Positions 55,462 through 64,000 of a stretch of DNA of 64,000 nt are shown here, piece after piece. The position numbers and the translations under genes were made by a program. Position 1 is the stretch's first letter; every line of letters begins with the position of its first letter. Source of the stretch: Erinaceus europaeus (Eukaryota > Chordata > Mammalia > Eulipotyphla > Erinaceidae); the NCBI RefSeq assembly GCF_950295315.1, contig NC_080170.1:92116054-92180053 (forward strand). The letters run 5' to 3'. The notes beneath the pieces were generated by a model. The model made no database searches, was not told the origin of the DNA, and saw nothing but the letters and a program-made list of their open reading frames with translations.

Positions 55462-55800
55462 CATATTTTCTTCACTTATATGTGGAATCTAGAGATCTGA
55501 TAGAAATGAGCTTGAAAAAAAAAAACAGAAGCAAGTAACTGTTTCTAAGACTTGTGAGAACTATGTTGGTTGTCTTTGGAGGAGTGACACTGAAGTTGGG
55601 TGGTAGGTGTGGTGTGGAACTACAGACTGTAATCTTACTTTTTTTACTTGCTACTCAGCTGTGATTTATGGTGGTGCAGGGAACTGAACCTGGGACTTTG
55701 GAGCCTCAGGCATGAGAGTCTCTTTGCATAACTATTATACTATCTACTCCTGGCCTGTAATTTTACATTTTATAACCTATTAGTCACAAATTTAAAAAAT
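55462..55800 (+). mobile_element. old L1 3' region, interrupted by a SINE
   Basis: 'acttatatgtggaatctaga' and 'tttggaggagtgacactgaa' are old L1 text. It resumes after the SINE with 'acctattagtcacaaattta'. Confidence 0.68.
55632..55762 (-). mobile_element. S-D SINE
   Basis: 'tggtggtgcagggaactgaa', 'cctcaggcatgagagtctct' and 'ataactattatactatctac' match S-D. Flanks ctgtaatctta and ctgtaatttta look like a TSD. Confidence 0.85.
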
Positions 55801-55829
55801 TAGGAAAAAGTGGAAAAGGAAGAATCATT

Positions 55830-56150
55830 TTCTTGATGACTTTCACATATATAATGTAGCATTTAACTATAATTGCCATGTTATACATTAGATCCATAGA
55901 ACTTACTATTTTATAACTGGAAGTTTATGCCTTTTGACCAGTATCTCCACAATTACAATAACCTTTAGCCTCTGGAAACTACCATTCTGTTTCTCTGACT
56001 TTGGATTTTTAAACTTCACATATTATTGTGATTGTACCATATTTGTTTTTCTTCTATCTGATAATCATAATGTCCTCAAGACTATGTATGTTATAGGATG
56101 AAAATGGTAGGATTTCCTTTTTGTTTTTTTCCTCAGGGCCAAATAATATT
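55830..56150 (-). mobile_element. old L1 3' UTR
   Basis: 'catgttatacattagatcca', 'aactggaagtttatgccttt' and 'actaccattctgtttctctg' fit a reversed old L1 3' UTR, tail to tail with the previous L1. Confidence 0.75.
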
Positions 56151-57231
56151 CCATCTTCCTTATCCTCTCTCTTGCAGCCTCTATTTTTATCTCTCACACC
56201 TTGAGTGCTTTATCTACTGCTTCCCTTGATTTATTTCCCTCCCTGGCTCCTAGTCTTGTAACCCATGACTGAGTAATCTGGATAGGGAGAGAAAAAGAGT
56301 GAGGAATGTATCTATTTGCCAGTGTTTTCCATAGATGAGAAGATCTGGGGCTCTTATAGGACTGAATCTTTCTCACCTATAAATTGTTCCATCTTGGGAA
56401 AAGGGTGATACTGGTTAAGACCAAAACTGTTCCTAGTAACCTTTCCAAACATCAAAATTCATACAGTTTTTTCCTCTCCGTTAATGTATTGGAACTTCCC
56501 TGCTGGCACACTTCTACAAAGTTTTCTTTATCTATAGGTAGCATTTATTTGTTTATTTGTTTATTTAAGCAATGCTTTCCAGTGACCCCTGGACCAAAGG
56601 GAGCTAGAACCGGTTCATGGGTCACAGTGGGGTCCAAAGTCAAGACCAAAATTTGTGTGTCTCATGCTCAATGTATTTGGATGAGGATTCTACTGGTAGC
56701 TAGACAAAATATGCTGGATGAGACAGCCTTCACAAAAATATTGGTACTTTTGATTATGGATGAATTGCTTTGTGTGTGGGGGGGATGAATATAGCATGTA
56801 CTTACAAGAAGCTGACTTCATGATTTTGTCTTTGAATGACTGATTTGTGAATAATTTTTATTGCTAGTCCTCATGCTTTCCTGAATTTCCTTCCTTCCTT
56901 TCTCCCTCCCTAACATACAATACCATCCTCCTCCCATAGGTAGTATATTGAATTTAATTCAAATTTTCTGATACCACTCCCTGGAAATCAAGGAGAGGAG
57001 GCTGAATGTCCCACCCTTTATTCTTGGTTTCCTTGACAACTAGTTAGCTTAAGTGTTTCTAAATGTTACCTCATTAGTATTACAAAAGGCACCTGTATCA
57101 CTGTTATTAGAAAAGTCAAAGGCTTTGGGGAACTGTGGATTGAGACCAAATACACTTGAAAAATAGATTTTGGTCATCTAAATTCCTAAAGGATATAAGA
57201 CACAAACAAAAATAAATTAGAAGTGCTGTGC
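56151..57231. other. unassigned sequence
   Basis: It includes a 134-codon frame (56384-56788) with no recognisable domain, crossing a TTTA/TTTG repeat at 56546-56567, and no visible promoter. I do not call it a gene. Confidence 0.45.
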
Positions 57232-57363
57232 TGCAGGTTTTTTTTTTTTTTTACCAGAGTACTACCCAGCTCTAATTGATGGTGGTGCAGGGGATGAGAA
57301 CCTGGGATTTAGGGACAAGAGTCTCTTTGTGTGGCCATTAAGCTATCTCCCCACCACCCTATA
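57232..57363 (-). mobile_element. S-D SINE
   Basis: A T run, 'ctctaattgatggtggtgca', 'gacaagagtctctttgtgtg' and 'cattaagctatctccccacc' match S-D. Confidence 0.83.
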
Positions 57364-58109
57364 CTGCAGTGTTTAAACATGGAGAAAGGGGCCTTAAGTG
57401 AAAGAAAGAAGCTTTAGTCTATAAACAGTTAAAAAGGCCAGGCTCCTCTAAACCTCATTAGAGAGTTTGCCCTGGGGACATCTTGTCTAGTGCAACTGAT
57501 TTGGAACTTTTGGTCTTCAGAACCTTAAGAAAAGCACTTTGTGTTCTTTTAAATGACTCCATTTGCAACAAGATGAAACCAACACAGTAAGGTGTTTATT
57601 TTCACCATACATCACCCTGCACTATAGCACTATAGAAAATCCAGGGCTCTTTGCAGTCTTCCTAGATTCTTTATTTATGTATGGGTCCTGAAAATGCAAA
57701 TCTTAAAGGATAATTAAGTTGAAGCAACCCCTGAGTTTTTTTTTTTTAAGTGTTGAGTGCAGACTATCCTTTGACTGAGCAAAACAGCATAGACTGTTCA
57801 GAGTAAATTTACAGGTTTATCAGCAGGAACATATTAATAAGTCTCTAGCATTCTGCTTGATTAAGGCAGAAAGACAGAACAGGTAAACTAGATGGCACTA
57901 GTCTGAACTCAGCAAACTCCCATTAAGCTTTTTCTTATTGTCATATTAAAATCTCCACCCTGTTCAGACACTCCTGAACATCTTGACTGAAGAAGGACTG
58001 AAGAAGGACCAAGAAACGGGATAATAATTTTTTTCTTGATAAGCACAACCTCGTTTCCAGGAGGAGCTTTTCCTGACCACTAGGAAGAAGGATGGAGTAA
58101 AAAAAAAAA

Positions 58110-58110
<1 letters not shown>
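57364..58110. other. unassigned sequence
   Basis: Nothing is recognised apart from a poly(T) run at 57737-57748. Confidence 0.45.

Positions 58111-58156
<46 letters not shown>
58111..58156. repeat. (TA)n microsatellite
   Basis: About 21 TA units, preceded by a poly(A) run. Confidence 0.96.
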
Positions 58157-58161
<5 letters not shown>

Positions 58162-58194
58162 AAAACAACAGGAAAATCTACCCATCCCACTGCC

Positions 58195-59362
58195 CCCACA
58201 GTTTTTTTTACTTTGATTCAATACTTCAAAATCAGTCAAATTCTGCTTTGAATTTCCCATTCTATTCTTCTTTCTCAACTTCTGTTTTGAGTGGGATCAT
58301 TCCATACTCAGCTTTCTTTTTCTGCCTTATCTCACTTAACAATTATAGGTCCATCCAAAATTGGTCAAAGCTGGTGGACTGATTATTCTTAGTAGCTGGA
58401 TAGTATTCCATTGTGTATATATACCACAACTTGCTCAGCCACTCATTTGCTGTTGGAAACCTGGGTTGTTTCCTAGTCTTGGCTATTGTGAATTGTGCTG
58501 CTATGAACATAGATATACACAAATCTTTTGGGATGGGTATGTTTGACTCCTTAGGATATATCCCTAGGAGAGAAATTACTGGGTCATATCAAACATCCAT
58601 TTCTAGCCTTGTGAGGGTTCTCCATGTTGCTCTCCACAGGGGTTGGACCAATTTACATTCTCACCAGCAGTGCAGGAGGGAACCTCTGTCCCCACAATCT
58701 CTCCAGCATTTGTTGCTGCTACATTTACTGATATATGACAGGGGTGAGGTGGTATCTCATTGTTGTCTTGATTTGCATTTCTCTGACAATCAATGACTAG
58801 GAGCAATTTTTCATGTGTCTGTTGGCCATTTGTATCTTTTCTGTAGGAATATTCTGTTCATATCCTCTCCTCACTTTTGAATTGGATCATTTTGTTATTG
58901 TTGTTGCTAAGTTTGGTGAGCTCTTTATATATTTTTGTTATTAGACTCTTGTCCAATGTATGGCATGTGCAGATCCTCTCCCATTCTATGAGGGGTCTCT
59001 TTGTTTGAGTGATGGTTACTTTTGCTGTGCAGAAGCTATTCAATTTGATGTAGTCCCATTGGTTTATTTTTTTTTTAGTCTTCCTTGCAATTAGGTTGGT
59101 ATCATCAAATGAGCCTTTGAGATTTAGATGGGAAAAAGTTCCACCAATATTTTCCTCTAAGTATTTGATAGTCTCTTGTCTAACATCCAGGTCCTTGATC
59201 CATTTGGAGTTGACTTTTTTTCTGGTGAGATAAAGTGGTTTATTTTCATTCTTCAGCATGTTTCAACCCAATTTTCCTACCACAATTTATTGAAAGATCT
59301 TCCTTTATCTATTTAATAGTTTGGGCCACTTTATCAAAAATTTGATGCCCATACATGTGGGT
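58195..59362 (-). mobile_element. L1 ORF2 C-terminal region
   Basis: Reverse-complement ORF2 text is clear: 'tggatagtattccattgtgt', 'ctcaccagcagtgcaggagg', 'gaggtggtatctcattgttg', 'aagctattcaatttgatgta'. Minus frame 58858-59259 (133 codons) is a surviving ORF2 piece with [20 protein letters not shown]. The element lacks the usual 3' UTR and is truncated near the (TA)n. Confidence 0.9.
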
Positions 59363-59690
59363 AGTAGATTGTTTTGGTTGGCTGGAACAGTGGCTAGAAA
59401 AATAGCTATATGCAGGCTTAAAGGGAGGAAGACAGATCTACTGCTTAATCACCCATCTTTGAGGGAGGTGCTGTGTTTGTTGATCATGGCCAAGGTACTT
59501 GGTTTATTTGCCAAAGATCTGTTTTTCAACTATTTAATTTCTCTCAACTCCAAGTTTCTAAATTTCTTTCTTTCTTTTTTTCAGCATCTTAATTCATGTT
59601 TTATCAATTTCCCTGAGCGATTTGTTTCATGGAATATTTCAGGGTGACATATCAATTTTCCCCCAAATTCTGGATAACATTTAAAACATG
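59363..59690. other. unassigned sequence
   Basis: The plus frame 59321-59647 starts in antisense L1 and shows no domain. Confidence 0.45.
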
Positions 59691-59697
59691 AGACAAG

Positions 59698-59926
59698 GGA
59701 CCTGGTGGTGTTGCATTTGGTTGAGTACACATATTATAATGTGCAAGGACCTAGGTTCAAGCACCTGGTCCCCACCTGTGGGAGGAAAGCTTTGCAAGTG
59801 GTGAAGCAGTGTTGCAGCTGTCTCTATGTCTCTTTGTCTCTCTTCTCTATCATTCACCTCCCTCTAGATTTCTGGCTGTCTCTATCCAATAAATAAAGAA
59901 AGGTAATACAAGGAATTTAAAAAAAA
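59698..59926 (+). mobile_element. S-B SINE
   Basis: 'cctggtggtgttgcatttgg', 'ctaggttcaagcacctggtc' and a CT block end in AATAAATAAAG. Flanks acatgagacaagg and acataagacagg resemble a TSD. Confidence 0.9.
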
Positions 59927-60040
59927 CATAAGACAGGCAGAATTTTTTTTTCAGAATAAGCAAAACTATTATAATATTTTATTGTAGTGCATTGCATATA
60001 TAGCCTACATATTATATATGACATGAAATTGAACAACTGC

Positions 60041-61189
60041 GGGGGTTCCTGGAAGATGGCGGACTGAGAAGCTGCTAGTGGCTGAGCTCTGACCACATCT
60101 CCTGGAAACAGTAGGATTTTCTTCCTTTAGTAGGCCAGCCAATAAGGGGTCCTAGTGGTGACACCAAGGAGGTGACTATAACTTAATTTGGGTTAAGAAT
60201 TAGAGAAGGAAAAAAGGGGAAAATTTTTTTTTCTTCCTTTTAATTTCTAAGCATACCTCCTTCCCCACTACCCACCCCCCATAACCAGTCCCTGGGGACC
60301 AGCTCCTAGCAGGATCCCCTGCTAGGAGCTCCTTTTCTTTACCAAATTCCTGTCCCACCAGGGAGTATCATTAATTCTAAGTCTATACCCTTCTGAAACC
60401 TCTGGCCTTTTTTCTGTCTAAGTAGCCAACCCCCCCCACCTCACCCCGCATAGCTAATTAAATAATTAAAAATAAATACATAAAAAACCCTTTCCTTTCA
60501 CTGCCCTTTTATGACTGTTCTTTTTCTTATCTTTTTCTTTTTTCTCTCTCTTTCTTTCTTTCTTTTTTTTTATTTTCTCATTCTTGTCATCCTTTCTTCC
60601 TTAATCCTACAGCTTCCAAAGTCACAGCCCCCAACCCCCACACCAACAAACAGTGTGTTTTTTGAATTCACTGATACACATTTGGGAATTTCCTTTCACT
60701 GCTCTTTAATTACACTCTTTTTCTTATCTTTTCCCTTTTCTCTCTCTTGCCTCTTTTTTTTTTTATCTTGTCATACACTTCTTCCTTCTTCTTTGCCTTT
60801 CTGAATTTGTGAATTATTTTGGGGAAGAAATCTGACTCAGGGTGGACTCTCTATGTATCTCTGCTCTAGTTCTCTTTCCCCTCTTGTTACCCATAGAATA
60901 TACAGTGGATAGTAGATATGCATAACAGTCTATTCTTGCTATCCTTTCTTTATTTTCTCTTTCTTCTTCACTGGGATTTGGTTACTATTTATTCACGGAC
61001 CGGAGAAATTGTTTGGCTAACTGGTAACGATTAAACTACTTCAATACTTGCTTCAGTTGCTACTGTAATTCCTGAGGTTGGTGAGTGCAATTGTCATAAA
61101 GGTATTTAGTACAGTGTTACTTGTACTCAAGACACAACAACTGAGGCACAACAGAGCATAAAAAAAAAGAAACACATAAATAAAAAAAA
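60041..61189 (+). promoter_or_regulatory. L1 5' UTR / internal promoter region
   Basis: It begins near 'gggggttcctggaagatggc' and spans about 1.15 kb up to the ORF1 ATG at 61190. Long pyrimidine-rich stretches lie at 60510-60800. In L1s this region holds the RNA polymerase II promoter; activity here is inferred only. Confidence 0.7.
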
Positions 61190-62098
61190 ATGGGTAGATC
61201 AAAAACAAATAAAACTGCTACTCCAATGAATGAAGACAAGAGCCCAGAAGACTACAAATCAGCCAGAAGTAACCATAGATAAGAAAAGTATGCAAGCAAT
61301 AATACACTTATTAATTACAGAAATGAAAACAACATTGGAGGAAAGCAATGGCAGTATTAGGGAAACAACAGTTGAGACCCCCAAGGAAAATACTGATTAT
61401 ATTGAGGCAATTAGAGAACTGAAAGCTGAAATAGCTGTAATGAATAAAGAAGCTGAGGCAAGGGAAAGCAGATTAACAGAAGCAGAAAACAGAATTAGTC
61501 AGACAGAGGATGAGTTAGAGAAAACGAAGAAAGAGGTGAAAGAGCTTAAAAAGAGATTGAGAGACACTGAAAACAACAACAGAGACATATGGGATGATCT
61601 CAAAAGAAGTAACATTCGTATAATTGGCCTGCCAGAGGAAGAAAGAGAGGAAGGGGAAGCAAACATTCTAGAGGAAATAATAAAAGAAAACTTCCCAGAC
61701 CTGAATAACAGAAAGGACATCAAGATTCAAGAGGCCCAGAGAGTACCAAACAGAATCAACTCAGAACTGAAGACACCAATACACATCATAGTCACAATGA
61801 GAAGAAGGATAAAGAAAGGATCCTAAAGGCTGCAAGAGAGAAACAAAAAGTCACATACAAGGGAAAACCCATAATATTATCTGCAGACTTCTCCACTCAA
61901 ACTCTAAAAGCCAGGAGGGAATGACAAGATATATATGAAGCCCTGAATGAAAAAGGGTTTAAACCAAGGATAATATATCCTGCTAGACTTTCATTCAAAC
62001 TAGATGGAGGGATCATAACCTTCTTAGACAAACAACAGTTAAAGGAGGCAACCATCACCAAGATGGCCCTGAAAGAGGTTCTAAAAGACCTCTTATAA
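61190..62098 (+). pseudogene. L1 ORF1, frameshifted and stopped
   Basis: ORF1 encodes the L1 RNA-binding chaperone. An ATG at 61190 opens a frame beginning MGRSKTNKTA that stops after 30 codons. The main frame is 61230-61826 (198 codons): a predicted coiled coil rich in E, K and R (about residues 55-115), then SNIRIIGLPEE, the start of the RRM-like domain, and IKIQEAQRVPNR. The C-terminal domain continues in the first frame from about 61805 (KAAREKQKVTYKGKP) with a TGA at 61922-61924 where other L1s have Trp, and ends at TAA 62096-62098. The N- and C-terminal parts share one frame and the middle is offset. Confidence 0.88.
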
Positions 62099-62213
62099 AC
62101 AAGAACATCACTATAATACTTGCAATATATCAGAGAAAACAAAAAAAATTTTTTTGAACAATAGCACTACAATACATTAAATCCATAATATCAGTAAATG
62201 TCAAAGGCACAGG

Positions 62214-62525
62214 GTGGGAGGATGGATCAGAAAACATAACCCAACCATATGCTGCCTGAAAGAATCCCATCTGTCACAACAAGATAAACACAGACTTAAA
62301 GTGAAAGGATGGAAAACTATCATACAGGTTAACGGACCACAAAAAAAGGCAGGATCAGGGACTAGACAGGGCTGTCCACTGTCACCATTACTCTTCAACA
62401 TAGTATTGGAAGTTCTTGCCATAGCAATCAGGCAAGAGAAAGAAATCAAAGGAATACAGATTGGAAGGGAAGAAGTCAAGCTCTCACTATTTGCAGATGA
62501 TATGATAGTATACATAGAAAGTCCT
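62214..62525 (+). pseudogene. L1 ORF2 N-terminal part with in-frame internal deletion
   Basis: The frame starts in the apurinic-type endonuclease region: [20 protein letters not shown] (the Glu in KESH aligns with a catalytic Glu), then [18 protein letters not shown]. At about 62350 it jumps without frame change to the reverse transcriptase: [15 protein letters not shown] and then [12 protein letters not shown], which contains the catalytic FADD motif. By comparison with other L1s some 500 or more residues are missing (rest of endonuclease, linker, first half of RT). The first endonuclease residues are also deleted upstream. Confidence 0.88.
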
Positions 62526-62536
62526 AAAGAATCCAG

Positions 62537-62706
62537 GGAGGGTGGGTGGGGAGAATACAGGTCCATGAAAAATGATGAATAAAATAGTGGGGGTTGTATT
62601 GTTAAATGGGAATCTGGGGAATGTTATGCATGTAAAAAAAAAAAAGAAGTAGAAATGCAAAGCAGAAATTGACTGAGTTTGGAATTTTTAAAACAAACAA
62701 ACAAAA
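62537..62706 (+). mobile_element. nested L1 3'-end insertion with 3' transduction
   Basis: The 170-bp insertion has an 11-bp TSD with one mismatch, aaagaatccag (62526-62536) and aaagaatgcag (62707-62717). It holds L1-like 3' UTR text ('gggggttgtattgttaaatg'), a first poly(A) at about 62632-62645, about 45 bases of other sequence, and a second A-rich tail (aaacaaacaaac...). Removing 181 bp restores the ORF2 frame. Confidence 0.78.
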
Positions 62707-64000
62707 AAAGAATGCAGTAGAAAATTACTGGAAGTTATTAGGCAATATAGCAAGGTATCAGGCTACAAAATCAATGTACAAAAATCAGTGGCATTTCTTT
62801 ATGCAAACACTAAATCTGAAGAAGAAGACATCCAAAAATCACTCCCATTTACTGTTTCAGCAAAATCAATCAAATACCTAGGAATAAAGTTGACCAAAGA
62901 AGTGAAAGACTTGTATGCTGAAAACTATGAGTCGCTACTCAAGGAAATAGAAACTGATACCAAGAAATGGAAAGATATCCCATGCTCATGGATTGGAAGG
63001 ATAAATATCATCAAAATGAATATTCTCCCCAGAGCCATATACAAATTTAATGCAATACCCATCAAAGTTCCACCAAGCTTCTTTAAGAGAATAGAAAAAA
63101 CACTACAATCATTTATCTGGAACCTGAAAACACCTAGAATTGCCAAAACCATCTTAAAGAAAAGAAACAGAAATGGAGGCATCACACTCCCAGACCTGAA
63201 ACTATATTATAAAGCCATCATCATCAAAACAGCATGGTACTGGAACAAAAATAGGCACACAGAACAGTGGAACAGAATTGAAAGCCCAGAAATAATTCCC
63301 CACTTTTATGGGCATCTAATCTTTGATAAGGGGGCCCAAAGGATTAAATGGAAAAAGGAGGCTCTCTTCAATAAATGGTGCTCGGAAAACTGGGTTGTAA
63401 CATGCAGAAGAATAAAATTGAACCACTTTATCTCACCAGAAACAAAAATCAACTCCAAATGGATCAAAGACCTAGATGTCAGACCAGAAACAATCAAATA
63501 CTTAGAGGAAAACATTGGTAAAACACTTTCCCACCTACACCTCAAGGACATTTTTGATGACTCAAACCCAAATGCGAGGAAGACTAAAGCAGAAACAAAC
63601 CAATGGGACTACATCAAATTGAAAAGCTTCTGCACATCCAAAGAAACTATTAAACAAACAGAGAGACCCCTCACAGAATGGGAGAAGATCTTCACATGCC
63701 AGACATCAGACAAGAAACTAATCACCAAAATATATAAAGAGCTCAGCAAACTTAGCTGCAAAAAAGCAAATGACCCCATCCAAAAATGGGCAGAGGAAAT
63801 GAACAAAACATTCACCACAGAGGAGATCCAAAAGGCTAACAAACATATGAAAAACTTCTCTAGGTCACTGATTGTCAGAGAAATGCAAATTAAGACAACA
63901 CTAAGATACCACCTCACTCCTGTAAGAATGGCATACATCAAAAAGGACAGCAATAACAAATGCTGGAGAGGATGTGGGAACAGAGGAACCCTTTTACATT
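62692..64000 (+). CDS. L1 ORF2 C-terminal open frame, partial
   Basis: From 62692 one frame (62710-62712 is a codon) stays open to the window edge, about 436 codons with no stop and, in my reading, no frameshift. It resumes right after the RT catalytic motif: [17 protein letters not shown], then [69 protein letters not shown], and near the end [13 protein letters not shown], the start of the Cys-rich C-terminal region. There is no ATG at its start. The previous half is in another frame only because of the nested insertion. Codon preservation suggests a recently active L1 lineage. Confidence 0.9.

Larger units (their letters stand above)
60041..64000 (+). mobile_element. L1 element, 5' complete, running off the window
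   Basis: It starts with a YY1-like AAGATGGCGG (60053-60062), followed by a ~1.15-kb 5' UTR, ORF1, a short spacer and ORF2. ORF1 is broken and ORF2 is internally deleted and interrupted, so it cannot be autonomous. Its sequence decay is nevertheless much lower than in the other L1s here. Confidence 0.92.

Noticed and set aside
56384..56788. 134-codon plus-strand open frame
   Set aside because: No recognisable domain, it crosses a TTTA-type repeat, and no promoter or splice context is visible. Length alone is not strong in AT-rich mammalian DNA.
58413..58796. 127-codon plus-strand open frame
   Set aside because: It is antisense to an L1 ORF2 C-terminal region.
60511..60804. 97-codon hydrophobic frame resembling a membrane protein
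   Set aside because: It is a translation of pyrimidine-rich L1 5' UTR. The leucine, serine and phenylalanine content comes from base composition.

Overview
This window looks like non-coding, repeat-dense DNA from a placental mammal. It is AT-rich, full of A-tailed retroposons with target-site duplications (TSDs) and long microsatellites, and it carries MIR elements, ancient L1 3' ends and a mariner and a hAT miniature element. The abundant tRNA-derived SINEs are types I recognise from hedgehogs (Erinaceidae, probably Erinaceus). That assignment comes from family recognition, not a search; I put it at about 0.7. I see no host protein-coding exon, rRNA gene, functional tRNA gene, CpG island or CRISPR array. 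The window is either intergenic or deep inside a large intron.

Labels used here. S-A: about 280 bp SINE with a pyrimidine block and an (AAC/AAT)n tail. S-B: about 220 bp SINE starting near 'ggggccgggtggtggc'. S-C, S-D and S-E: shorter tRNA-like SINEs. LR: a long (at least 1.2 kb) A-tailed non-coding retroposon. AGAAG: a small retroposon family ending in a purine tail. (+) and (-) give element orientation.

Layout. 1-7 kb: mostly unassigned sequence with a few SINEs and an old L1 3' end. 6.8-7.75 kb: a nest of an S-E SINE, an S-A SINE and, inside the latter, a solo LTR with a 6-bp TSD. 7.9-15 kb: old L1 tails and SINEs. 15.1-18.3 kb: a 1.5-kb block of several retroposons inside one 15-bp TSD, a UBL5 processed pseudogene, and an inverted pair of S-A SINEs. 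18.9-20.2 kb: an L1 with a twin-priming inversion. 20-31 kb: sparse SINEs, MIRs, microsatellites and LR pieces. 31-33 kb: the longest AGAAG copy and an LTR with a lysine-tRNA-type primer-binding site. 33-60 kb: L1 3' ends in both orientations, LR copies (two in tandem at 44-46 kb, the longest at 52.2-53.4 kb), SINEs, and a mariner MITE at 53.95 kb. 60.04-64 kb: the youngest-looking L1, with 5' UTR, broken ORF1, internally deleted ORF2 and an open ORF2 C-terminal frame running off the window.

There is no operon or pathway. The relationships are parasitic: L1 supplies the machinery that inserted the SINEs, LR, AGAAG elements and the UBL5 copy, as shown by A-rich or purine tails and 9-18 bp TSDs. 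The least ordinary observations are the AGAAG family (three copies with TSDs, one shared 3' end, different 5' bodies), a tRNA-Gly-like segment inside an LTR, a 54-bp insertion made only of a SINE 5' half, a 3' module shared by two SINE families, and an L1 3'-transduction insertion that broke an ORF2 frame which is restored when the insertion is subtracted.
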